The translations under genes were made by a program, and so were the position numbers. Below the pieces are notes generated by a model that ran no database searches, was not told where the DNA came from, and saw nothing but the letters and a program-made list of their open reading frames with translations. DNA of 18,602 nt from JAPLKX01 sp035530195. GTDB lineage: Bacteria > Hydrogenedentota > Hydrogenedentia > Hydrogenedentales > SLHB01. Positions 7,404-14,675 of the stretch are shown here, piece after piece. Position 1 is the first letter of the stretch; each line of letters begins with the position of its first letter. The stretch is from NCBI GenBank assembly GCA_035530195.1, contig DATKVG010000186.1, positions 1 to 18,602 of the forward strand, read 5' to 3'.

Positions 7404-8870
7404 ATGCGGCGCACGAAGATCGTTTGCACGCTGGGGCCGAATTCGAGTTCGCCGGACGTCATTGGGAAACTGATTGACGCGGGGCTTGACGTGGCCCGGC
7501 TTAATTTTTCGCACGGCGTCCATGACGGCCACCGCGCCAATTTCCAGACCGTCCGCGCGCTTGCCGAACAAAAACAGCGTAACGTCGCCGTCATGATGGA
7601 CCTGCAGGGTCCGAAAATCAGGACGGGCAAGCTGGCGGGCGGCGGGCCGGTCGAGTTGCGGGACGGCGCCCGGTTCGTGATCACGACGGGCGACGTCCCC
7701 GGGGACGCGGAGCGCGTCTCGACGACGTACGACCACTTGCCGCTCGACGTCAAGCCCGGCGACCGAATCGTGCTGGCGGACGGTGCGATGGAGCTTCGGG
7801 TCGAGGAAGTATCGGGGCCGGAGACGGTATGCCGGGTGGTGTACGGGGGCATGCTCGGGGAGCGCAAGGGCATCAATTTGCCGGGCGTGGACGTGAGCGC
7901 GCCGTCGCTCACCGAGAAAGACGCCGCGGATCTCGAACTGGCGGTCGAACTCGGCGCGGATTATGTTGCGCTGTCGTTTGTGAGGAAACCCGAAGACGTT
8001 GTCGCGCTGCGCGAGCGGATTGCCGACCTATGCCGGGGGCAGGGCGACCGCGCTTGCCCGCCGGGCATCGTCGCGAAAATTGAGCGGCCCGAGGGGCTGG
8101 CGAATTTTGACAAGATCCTGCCGCTGACGGACGTGGTGATGGTCGCCCGGGGCGATCTCGGGATCGAGATGGACCTCGACGACGTCCCGCAGACGCAGAA
8201 AGCCCTCATCCGCAAGTGCAACGAGTGTGGCACGCCCGTAATCACCGCGACGCAGATGCTGGAGTCGATGATGTCAAGCTCGCGACCGACGCGGGCGGAA
8301 GTCACCGACGTAGCCAACGCCATCTACGACGGGACCGACGCCGTGATGCTGTCCGGTGAGACCGCGGTGGGCAAGTTTCCCGTGGGGGCGGTGCGCAGGA
8401 TGGCCGACATCGCCGCGAAAGCCGACGCCGCCATTGGATCGATGTCCGGGTTCCGCGGGATGAAGCGGCGCGATAGTTTGGGGGAGATCTGGGCGGGGTC
8501 GCACGCGGACGCGATCGGCGAGGCCGTGTTCAATATGAGCGAGGCGCTGGACGTGGCGCGGATCGTGTGCTTCACGCAATCGGGTTACACGGCGCGGGCG
8601 ATCGCCCGATACCGGCCGAAGGTGCCGATCAGCGCCATCACGCTAAGCGTGGAGACGCTGCGGCGGTCGGCGGTGCTTTGGGGCGTGGAAACGCTGCTGA
8701 GCGACGAGGTGTTCGGCATCGACGAAATGGTGCGGGTGGTGGACAGGCTCCTGCTTACCCACAACCTCGCCAAGCCCGGCGAGACGGTCATTATTGTCGC
8801 GGGCACGCCGCTGGTGGTTGGCGGCGTCACGAACCTGCTCAACATTCACACCGTCGGCGAATCGGCCTGA
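7404..8870 (+). CDS. pyk: Pyruvate kinase
   Basis: Pyruvate kinase transfers phosphate from PEP to ADP, giving pyruvate and ATP, the last step of glycolysis. The 488-residue protein opens with 'RRTKIVCTLGP' and 'ARLNFSHG'. It has 'DLQGPKIRTG' at residues 66-75, where the B domain begins, and the family signature 'IVAKIERPEGLANFDKI' with the catalytic Lys225. 'VMVARGDLGIEM' (245-256) and 'TATQMLESM' follow, and the C-terminal allosteric domain occupies about 350-488. The ATG at 7404 has GGAGAG six bases upstream and gives the standard N-terminus; an upstream TTG at 7329 would add 25 unrelated residues. It lies 123 bases after lysC and meets the opposing PASTA gene stop-to-stop with no bases between. 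It uses the same PEP pool as Enzyme I of this window. Confidence 0.97.
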   Translation: MRRTKIVCTLGPNSSSPDVIGKLIDAGLDVARLNFSHGVHDGHRANFQTVRALAEQKQRNVAVMMDLQGPKIRTGKLAGGGPVELRDGARFVITTGDVPGDAERVSTTYDHLPLDVKPGDRIVLADGAMELRVEEVSGPETVCRVVYGGMLGERKGINLPGVDVSAPSLTEKDAADLELAVELGADYVALSFVRKPEDVVALRERIADLCRGQGDRACPPGIVAKIERPEGLANFDKILPLTDVVMVARGDLGIEMDLDDVPQTQKALIRKCNECGTPVITATQMLESMMSSSRPTRAEVTDVANAIYDGTDAVMLSGETAVGKFPVGAVRRMADIAAKADAAIGSMSGFRGMKRRDSLGEIWAGSHADAIGEAVFNMSEALDVARIVCFTQSGYTARAIARYRPKVPISAITLSVETLRRSAVLWGVETLLSDEVFGIDEMVRVVDRLLLTHNLAKPGETVIIVAGTPLVVGGVTNLLNIHTVGESA

Positions 8871-11108
8871 TTATTCTTCGGGCAGCAGGCCTGTCGATAC
8901 GCTCAAGTTAATGGCTGTTCCCGGGACTACGTAAAGGCCGGTCGTCGGCAACTGCGCAATCACGTAACCCGCCTCGAAATACGGGCTCAATGCGTAATCC
9001 ACATTGCCAACCATCAATTCGAGCGCATGCAGGGCCGCGGCGGCCTGGTCAAAAAGCAGCCCGACCACGCCCGGCACGTGGACAATCAAAGTCGAAACCG
9101 GCGGAAACTCGAACGCAATCCAGTCGGCCTGTATGGTGTCCAGGAAGCTCTCGACCCATGCCAGGTCTTTTGGCGTAACCAGGGACGGATCGCTGGTGGC
9201 GACGCGCGCGGCCGGCTCGAGCAGGGCCAACTCCGCGACGAGGCTGTCCGCGGCCTCCCAAGTGAGGTTGCTGAACGGGAGCGGGATCACGCGGGCGCCC
9301 ATGTAGAGATAGCCGGCGCCGATTTTGTACAGCAGCGCGTTGACGGGCACGGCAAAGCCGCTGCCGAAGATCGGGCCGCGCTGGCACGTCGGAGACTCCG
9401 GATCAAACACGCCCACCGAAACCGAACGGTCGCCGCCGGGTGTGTACACGCCGGACAGCCACCGGGTGCCGTTGCTTCCGCCCAGCCAGCCGTGGGTTAT
9501 CCAGACCTGCCAATCGGGCAAATCCGCGATGTACATCGCCGCTCCCGTATTGCAGGCTTCCGACAAAGCGTTGCCCACTTTTGAAATGACCTTATCGTCG
9601 AGCGACGGCACCCAAATCTCGGAGTAGGCGCCAAAAACGCCCGCCGTATCCGTGCGCTCGAACCAGTCGGCGTATTGCTGGCTGAACGCCTGCAATGAGT
9701 CGTCGACGGAGTCATTGTTTTCGATGGCCTGCATGGCGAGCACGGCCGCGGCGGGGGAGAGCCGATTTCCGATTTCCGTGACCACCAGGTTGAGCGCCAC
9801 GTGCTCGTAAGGCGAATCCGGCACGTTTCCAAGCTGTGTCAACTCGTCGTACTGCTCATAAAAGATTTCGCGGCAGAAGTCGCGCACGACCTTGGAAACC
9901 CAAGCGTCCAGGTCGCCGAATCGGGCTGCAAACAGGGTTGCCCACGCGCGGTCCATGTCGCTGTTCAAATCCGTGGCGGCGGCGATGTCGTCGAGCAGCG
10001 CATCCTCGGCGCGTGTCAGGTCCGGAATCGAGCCGGCGGTGCAGAAAGATAGGACAACCTTGTCGAGGTTTTCGTCGCTGGCCGTGTCGTTGCGGTCCAT
10101 GAGCGGGTACCAGGCATACTTGTCGTTCATCACGAGGACAACCTCGCCCTCGATGGCGTTGGGGGTTGCAGCTTCGCCCGTGAGCGGATCATAGAGGGTT
10201 GCGCCGATTTCGGCCGCGACCGCCACGTAGGCGCGCTCCGCGTCCGTTATGAGCAGATAGACGCCGTCGTTGGCTTGGCGCAACTGGAAGAAAAGGGCCT
10301 CGCCGAGGGACAGCACGGGCGTCTGCCAGTCCGTGCCCTTGATGGCGTTCCACATCATCGGCAGGCGGATGTCGAGCCAATTTCGGAACGGGGCTTTGTC
10401 GTCGTACATATTGCGCAACGCCACGGCATTGGCGCGGTGGTTCTCCCACTGGAACAAGTCCCAGGTGAACTCGGTGCCATCGAGCGTGGTGTCGTTGTAC
10501 AGGATCATGTAGATGGGACCGCCGATATCGAACCAGTAGTCGCCGTCGTTGAGCCTGTCGCGGTGCTCGTACTCGGCCTGCCAGCCGCCGTACATCGTCA
10601 CCAGTTGCTCCATCCAGACGGCGTCTGCCGCCAAATACACCTCTGGGTTGGCCACCATCAGCGACCGCGATGCGTAGATGCCGTACTTGGATTGTTTATC
10701 CGTTGCGGCCGCGGCTACGACGTCCTGCCAGACTTGCGTGTGCAGCACCATCTCGATCGAGCCCAGCGACACCGTCAGATCCACAGCCGTCCCCGGGGCG
10801 GCCAGGGCGCCCGCGGCCGGAACTTGCGCGGTGATGAGGTCGGGCGCCACGGTATCGCTGACGTGCTCGATGGTTTCGCCCAACGTCAGGCCCGCCGCAA
10901 CCAGCGCGGCCTCGACATCACGCACGTCCATGCCGACGACGTTGGGCACCGTCGATGGCCCTTTTGAGACTAGCACGTCCACGGCCGTGCCCGGTCTTCC
11001 CGAGGCACTCAGAATCCCAGAACTTAGTGCCTGCGACGCCCACCATACAACATTTTGTGGAGATTGTAAAGAGTTTTCCCTGGCGCGACTACTGGTTGTA
11101 GATGTCAA
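8871..11108 (-). CDS. PASTA-domain protein of unknown function, probably 5'-truncated
   Basis: The reading frame gives up to 745 residues. PASTA domains are small extracellular modules, named from penicillin-binding proteins and Ser/Thr kinases. One near the N-terminus runs from 'VPNVVGMDVRDVEAALVAAG' to 'PGTAVDLTVSLG', and a second ends the protein, from 'VPGVVGLLFDQAAAAL' to 'PGTAINLSVSTG'. Before the first complete domain sits 'PGTAVDVLVSKGP', the last strand of another PASTA domain whose front is missing. The roughly 560 residues between the PASTA domains are rich in Trp, Tyr, Asp and Asn; I do not recognise the fold. There is no signal peptide, although PASTA proteins are normally exported. 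The only long start is a TTG at 11108 that overlaps the stop of the DUF4091 gene. I infer that the 5' end was lost, so this may be a pseudogene. Start uncertain. Confidence 0.65.
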   Translation of the reverse strand: MTSTTSSRARENSLQSPQNVVWWASQALSSGILSASGRPGTAVDVLVSKGPSTVPNVVGMDVRDVEAALVAAGLTLGETIEHVSDTVAPDLITAQVPAAGALAAPGTAVDLTVSLGSIEMVLHTQVWQDVVAAAATDKQSKYGIYASRSLMVANPEVYLAADAVWMEQLVTMYGGWQAEYEHRDRLNDGDYWFDIGGPIYMILYNDTTLDGTEFTWDLFQWENHRANAVALRNMYDDKAPFRNWLDIRLPMMWNAIKGTDWQTPVLSLGEALFFQLRQANDGVYLLITDAERAYVAVAAEIGATLYDPLTGEAATPNAIEGEVVLVMNDKYAWYPLMDRNDTASDENLDKVVLSFCTAGSIPDLTRAEDALLDDIAAATDLNSDMDRAWATLFAARFGDLDAWVSKVVRDFCREIFYEQYDELTQLGNVPDSPYEHVALNLVVTEIGNRLSPAAAVLAMQAIENNDSVDDSLQAFSQQYADWFERTDTAGVFGAYSEIWVPSLDDKVISKVGNALSEACNTGAAMYIADLPDWQVWITHGWLGGSNGTRWLSGVYTPGGDRSVSVGVFDPESPTCQRGPIFGSGFAVPVNALLYKIGAGYLYMGARVIPLPFSNLTWEAADSLVAELALLEPAARVATSDPSLVTPKDLAWVESFLDTIQADWIAFEFPPVSTLIVHVPGVVGLLFDQAAAALHALELMVGNVDYALSPYFEAGYVIAQLPTTGLYVVPGTAINLSVSTGLLPEE
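11042..11070 (-). promoter_or_regulatory. Weak promoter-like pair inside the 5' end of the PASTA gene
   Basis: On the minus strand TTTACA (11070-11065) and TATGGT (11047-11042) are 17 bases apart, matching consensus at 4 or 5 of 6 and 4 of 6 positions. The pair lies inside the unusual, less GC-rich first 40 codons of the PASTA reading frame. If used, translation would have to begin at an internal GTG such as the one at 10982 (minus strand), which has no convincing ribosome site. Confidence 0.25.
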
Positions 11109-12823
11109 CCTGGCGCTGGCGCGTTTAGTGTTTGGCCCATCCTCTGGCGCAGGTCAAGGAGCCTTTCGGGATTGTATGTCGGATTGCCCCAATCCGGTAC
11201 GGCCTCGCGGACTATGGCCATCACGGTGTCGGCGCCTGCTTTGTTCTCGAGCAACTTGAAAAACTCGTAGTCTTCCATGCCGTCGCGCAGGTTTTTAAGC
11301 CGAATAGACGCGACCGGGCCGTCTATGCCCGCGTCGTTGCCGGGGTAGAACAGGGCGCCCTCGCCGTTCCACCGCACCCTGAACCCCGGGTCGTCCCACG
11401 GGTTTCTGTCGGGGCTGCCCCAGTAGACGGTCGACCAGTAAAGGAGGCCGGTTATGTTGTAGCGGCGGTTGATCCACGTGGCGATCCGGTAGCTGATGGG
11501 CGGGAAGTCAATCTGCCAGAACGGCGGCGTCCAATCTTTGACCATCGCGTAATGGGGATGATAGCCCGGCGCCCGCTGGCACAGGGCGGTATAACTCCAG
11601 GCGTCGTCGCCGCTGGCCTGGACGGTCTTGATGGCGTCTTCGTCGATAAAACCGAACAGGGGACACCAGACGTCGATTGCTTCGTCGAGAGATCCCCAGG
11701 CAAGGTCTTGTGTGTAAGGTTGTTCAACAACTAACCGGCGCAGACGCGGCTCCGATTCCGCCACCAGCGCGCCAAGTTGGCGCACCAACTCGTACGCGTC
11801 CGCGTCGTTTGGCTCATCGAGCATGTAGTGGTAAGCGCCTGCCGCCCAACCGTTTTTGTCGAGAAACGCATACCAGCCACGGTAGAAGTTGATGGCTTTT
11901 TGGCGGTCTGCGCGGAGGATGTCGGAAAACGGTGCGCGGGGCACCTCGATGTTAGTTAGATTGTATCGCTTGATAAACTCAGCCCACTTCGCGGTCAACT
12001 CGTCGGTAAATTGGGGTGTGCCGTCATCGGCCACGTCCGGTTTGAGCCGCGTGGGGACGGGCGGGTTGATCCGGTGCGCCGCCATCATCTCGATGTATCT
12101 GTCTTCGATGGCCTGAAACTCGGGCGATCCAGGGTCAAGCTTGAGATAGCCGGCGACGTTTCCGAACCCGCCGAAATGGTTTTCGTGCGTCGGCCCGGGC
12201 GGCAACGCGAAATCCCAGACGGTCAGGCGCACCGGCAGTTCGACGGGCGGGACGCTGTCCGCCGTCACTTTCACGCGCCCCTCGTAAAGGCCCGGCGCGG
12301 CGTCCCGGGGGACGTGGACGTCGACCCAGATGGCGGCATTGTGGCCGGGAAAAAGGCTGAAGTTGGTCGCCCCAAACCGCGGCCCTATTCGGCCGCTGTC
12401 TTTCCAGACCGGTTCGCGGATTTCTTCGCCGGTGTAGGGGTTTTGGAACGGCACGAGCGCATCCGGGATCAGGCCCGGCGGGTATGTAGCGCCCGGCGCC
12501 GAATGCCGCACCGGCACGAACACTTCCCGGTAAAGCACCACGTTCGTCGCGTCCAGCGCTGCGCCGTCGTCTTTTTTTGTCAGTGCCGACGACTGCGCCG
12601 TCACGCCTGATGCCATCGCGTCCGTTGCCGTTACGACCACCTGGAACGCCTCAGTCTCGCCGCGCGCCGCAAAAACTTCGGCTGTCGCGGCGCCGGTGAC
12701 GGGCTGATCGAGCTTGACGCGCACCAGCGGGTTGACCGCTGTCAGTTTGATCGCGCGCGGGACGTCTTGCGCCGCGGCGGCACATGCCGCCAACAAAGCC
12801 GCGGCAAGAAAGATCCGTTTCAT
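11105..12823 (-). CDS. Secreted DUF4091 protein, GH123-like
   Basis: The 572-residue protein begins with a clear signal peptide (residues 1-19, 'KRIFLAAALLAACAAAAQ'), so it is exported. A beta-sandwich region follows (about 25-205). Then comes a barrel-like part containing 'YHYMLDEPNDADAY', whose Asp336-Glu337 pair resembles the catalytic Asp-Glu of GH123 N-acetylgalactosaminidases. The C-terminal region with 'LLYWSTVYWG', 'GEGALFYPG' and 'IRLKNLRDGMEDYEFF' matches the DUF4091 domain. A role in glycan breakdown is inferred; the substrate is unknown. The start at 12823 is preferred over an in-frame ATG at 12844 because GGAGGG at 12831-12840 lies between them and is a good ribosome site for the second. 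Its stop overlaps the TTG that begins the PASTA frame. A REP-like palindrome (12856-12881) lies just upstream. Confidence 0.85.
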   Translation of the reverse strand: MKRIFLAAALLAACAAAAQDVPRAIKLTAVNPLVRVKLDQPVTGAATAEVFAARGETEAFQVVVTATDAMASGVTAQSSALTKKDDGAALDATNVVLYREVFVPVRHSAPGATYPPGLIPDALVPFQNPYTGEEIREPVWKDSGRIGPRFGATNFSLFPGHNAAIWVDVHVPRDAAPGLYEGRVKVTADSVPPVELPVRLTVWDFALPPGPTHENHFGGFGNVAGYLKLDPGSPEFQAIEDRYIEMMAAHRINPPVPTRLKPDVADDGTPQFTDELTAKWAEFIKRYNLTNIEVPRAPFSDILRADRQKAINFYRGWYAFLDKNGWAAGAYHYMLDEPNDADAYELVRQLGALVAESEPRLRRLVVEQPYTQDLAWGSLDEAIDVWCPLFGFIDEDAIKTVQASGDDAWSYTALCQRAPGYHPHYAMVKDWTPPFWQIDFPPISYRIATWINRRYNITGLLYWSTVYWGSPDRNPWDDPGFRVRWNGEGALFYPGNDAGIDGPVASIRLKNLRDGMEDYEFFKLLENKAGADTVMAIVREAVPDWGNPTYNPERLLDLRQRMGQTLNAPAPG

Positions 12824-12855
12824 TTTTTGCCCTCCCTCCTTCATCGTACGCCGCA

Positions 12856-12881
12856 GTAGGCGCGGTTTTCCAACCCGCGCC
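12856..12881 (+). repeat. REP-like palindrome, copy 1
   Basis: GTAGGCGCGG, eight loop bases, then CCCGCGCC. The GGCGCGG and CCGCGCC arms are perfect complements. The same element lies in the opposite orientation at 12998-13023, identical at the outer 18 bases and differing mainly in the loop; GTC follows in both copies. It sits about 15 bases before the DUF4091 ribosome site. Confidence 0.8.
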
Positions 12882-12905
12882 GTCCAGAGCGCGGGCTCGC
12901 ATCAA

Positions 12906-12955
12906 CGCAACAGGCTTAGTTCAAGCATTGACCGAAGCATGAAAGGCTTGTTGCG
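12906..12955. repeat. Short inverted repeat between the REP-like copies
   Basis: CGCAACA (12906-12912) and TGTTGCG (12949-12955) are complementary arms 36 bases apart, with weaker complementarity just inside. It lies in the middle of the 12845-13074 non-coding stretch. No other content was seen there apart from the two REP-like palindromes and the promoter at 13026-13054. Confidence 0.5.
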
Positions 12956-12997
12956 ATCGGACCGCTTTGTGGTTTAGACATCGGCCGGGGCGTTGAC

Positions 12998-13023
12998 GGC
13001 GCGGGCGAGACGACCGCGCCTAC
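12998..13023 (-). repeat. REP-like palindrome, copy 2 (inverted)
   Basis: Read on the minus strand this is GTAGGCGCGG, loop TCGTCTCG, CCCGCGCC, the same 26-base element as 12856-12881 in the opposite orientation. The GCGAGACG loop word (plus strand) reappears in a diverged copy at 18555-18578. Its end touches the -35 region of the downstream promoter. Confidence 0.8.
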
Positions 13024-13025
13024 TC

Positions 13026-13054
13026 TTGATGCTTCTTCGATCTCGTACTATAAT
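13026..13054 (+). promoter_or_regulatory. Strong sigma70-type promoter before the DUF2157 remnant and DUF2851
   Basis: TTGATG (13026-13031), a 17-base spacer, and a perfect TATAAT (13049-13054). Predicted transcription would start near 13061, immediately before AGGAGGGG (13064-13071) and the ATG at 13075. This is the best promoter match in the window. Confidence 0.65.
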
Positions 13055-13074
13055 GCACCACATAGGAGGGGCGC

Positions 13075-13194
13075 ATGGTGAATCTGAGAGGGGTGCGATG
13101 GCTGTATGGCCAACTCCCGCTCCTCGTTCAAAACGGCATGGTTTCGGCGGCAAGCGCCGGCGCGTTGAACAGGCCCCATGGACTCGGTCGCTGA
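13075..13194 (+). pseudogene. N-terminal remnant of a DUF2157-like membrane protein gene
   Basis: An ATG at 13075 sits five bases after AGGAGG and below a strong promoter, and opens a 39-codon frame ending with TGA at 13192-13194. Its residues 8-31, starting 'RWLYGQLPLLVQNGMVSAA' and ending 'GALNRPHG', resemble the N-terminus of DUF2157 predicted membrane proteins, where a 'LP.LV..G.IS...A..L...YG' helix-turn-helix-like segment precedes the membrane helices. None of those helices follow. The frame overlaps the DUF2851 start by 17 bases in a different frame. I read it as the stub left when most of a DUF2157 gene was deleted, now possibly serving as a translated leader for DUF2851. The alternative is a genuine short leader peptide with chance resemblance. 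Confidence 0.5.
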
Positions 13195-14623
13195 GTTCAG
13201 AATGTTCCCCGAAGAATATGGGCGTCTACGGTTGTTGGCGTCGTCGGTTCGAGAAGACCCGCCTCAACCCGTCCCCGAAATTGTGCTGCAATGCGTGTGG
13301 TACGACCAGCTTTTTGATGACGAGGGCCTTGCGACAGATGAGGGCGCGCCGTTGCGGATCGTTTCGCCGGGCTGGTGGAACCACGCTGAAGGGCCGGATT
13401 TCAGAGACGCCCAGATCGAGTTTGGCGGCGTGCTCCACACGGGCGACGTCGAAATCCACCTCAACCACGCGGGCTGGACGCAGCACGGCCATAACCGGGA
13501 CTCGAGGTACAACGGCGTGATCCTGGTCGTGACGCTCGACCCGCCGGGATCGAGCCCGCCGCCGTTGCGCAGCGATGGGGGTCGGATCGCCACGCTGGCG
13601 ATCGAGTCGCGCCTCCACGAGGATCTCCGCGATTTGCGCGACCGGCTCTCCCTCGATGATTTTGCAAGCATCCCGAGCGCGCCGGGGCGGTGCCTCGTGC
13701 TCAGCGACGAAGCGGGCGCGCATAAAATTGTCAACATCGTTCTGTTGGCGGGCGCGTGGCGGATGCTCAACAAGGCGCGGGCGCTCCGTGAGCGGATGGA
13801 TCGGGTGGGTGGCGATCAGGCGGTGTACGAGTCGTTCATGTCGGCGTGTGGTTACAGCCATTTCAAGCACCATTTCCGCGCAATCGCGCAACAGTTCCAC
13901 TACCAGCGCGTGCGCCAGCTCGGCCGGCAAGACGCCCACCTGCTCGAAGCGGGATTCTTTCAAGTGGGCGGGCTGCTGCCCGACGAGCCGCCGCCGAGTT
14001 CCGCGACGCTCCCGCACTATGCGCGGCTTCGCGCGCTGCGACGCGACCGGCTCGCCGGCCTGCGCAGCCTCCCGCTCGAATGGCGGCGGGTAGGGGTGCG
14101 GCCAAACAACAGCCCCGAACGCCGGCTGGCCGGGGCGGCTCGGTTTTTGGCGCGCACGGCTGAGGCCGGGCTTCTCGACACGATCGAAGGCATCTGGCGC
14201 GAAGACGTCAACCCGGTTGAACGCCGGCGGCGGTTCGAAGACCTGTTCCCCGCGCCGGTCGGGTTCTGGAGCACCCACTGCACCTGGACGTCCGCCGCCG
14301 GAAAGCTCACAGCACCGTTCGGGCAGGGGCGGGTGCGTTCGATCATCGGCAATGTGTTTGTGCCGGTGGGGCTGGCCATAGCGCGGCGCGGGCGCGACAG
14401 GCAACTCGAGGAGGCCGTCCTCGATTTCTTCTCGCGAATGCCCAAAGAGCCGGACAACCATATCGTCGCGCTGATGGCGCCGCGCCTGCTCGGCAACCTC
14501 GCGGAAAAGAGGATGGATTTCAGAACGCAGCAGGGGTTGCTGCAGGTTTACCAGGACTGGTGCGAGCAAAACCCGTCATGCCGCGGCTGCAGAATTCTGG
14601 AAGCGATCGCGGGAAGACTGTAG
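13178..14623 (+). CDS. DUF2851 family protein
   Basis: The 481-residue protein matches DUF2851. The most conserved block is at residues 63-120: 'SPGWWNHAEGPDFRDAQIEF', then 'GDVEIHLNHAGWTQHGH', then 'RDSRYNGVILVVTL'. The family also ends with a cysteine cluster, here 'CEQNPSCRGCRIL' (about residues 463-475), which could hold a metal or an iron-sulfur cluster. The biochemical role is not established to my knowledge. The Asp74/Glu92 arrangement followed by an 'ExH' step recalls metal-dependent nucleases, but that is a weak inference. No signal peptide or membrane segment is seen, so it is probably cytoplasmic. The start at 13178 lacks a strong ribosome site; ATG at 13202, eight bases after the upstream stub's stop, is an alternative reached by translational coupling. 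The gene faces the histidine kinase tail to tail, 52 bases apart. Confidence 0.9.
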   Translation: MDSVAEFRMFPEEYGRLRLLASSVREDPPQPVPEIVLQCVWYDQLFDDEGLATDEGAPLRIVSPGWWNHAEGPDFRDAQIEFGGVLHTGDVEIHLNHAGWTQHGHNRDSRYNGVILVVTLDPPGSSPPPLRSDGGRIATLAIESRLHEDLRDLRDRLSLDDFASIPSAPGRCLVLSDEAGAHKIVNIVLLAGAWRMLNKARALRERMDRVGGDQAVYESFMSACGYSHFKHHFRAIAQQFHYQRVRQLGRQDAHLLEAGFFQVGGLLPDEPPPSSATLPHYARLRALRRDRLAGLRSLPLEWRRVGVRPNNSPERRLAGAARFLARTAEAGLLDTIEGIWREDVNPVERRRRFEDLFPAPVGFWSTHCTWTSAAGKLTAPFGQGRVRSIIGNVFVPVGLAIARRGRDRQLEEAVLDFFSRMPKEPDNHIVALMAPRLLGNLAEKRMDFRTQQGLLQVYQDWCEQNPSCRGCRILEAIAGRL

Positions 14624-14630
14624 GGCTGAG

Positions 14631-14662
14631 GTCGGATCGGTCGGATCGGTCGGATCGGTCGA
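14631..14662. repeat. 9-bp tandem repeat GTCGGATCG
   Basis: GTCGGATCG occurs three times in direct succession at 14631-14657, followed by a partial GTCGA. It fills the 52-base gap between the convergent DUF2851 and histidine kinase genes. It contains no long inverted repeat and no T-run, so it does not look like a terminator. Confidence 0.9.
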
Positions 14663-14675
14663 TTCTCCTGCTGTC

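Noticed and set aside
9836..10967. Plus-strand open frames opposite the PASTA gene
   Set aside because: They have no recognisable domains, overlap one another in different frames, and lie fully inside a coherent minus-strand frame with PASTA motifs at both ends.
12845..12990. Promoter search for the minus-strand DUF4091 gene
   Set aside because: TTGAAC and similar -35 candidates had no acceptable -10 at proper spacing, so none is reported.
12714..13520. Open frames around 12714-12977 and 12993-13520 (+)
   Set aside because: They cross REP-like palindromes, have no ribosome site or family match, and the second overlaps DUF2851 in another frame.
13226..14569. Long minus-strand open frame opposite DUF2851
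   Set aside because: Shadow frame; the plus-strand protein has clear DUF2851 conservation.
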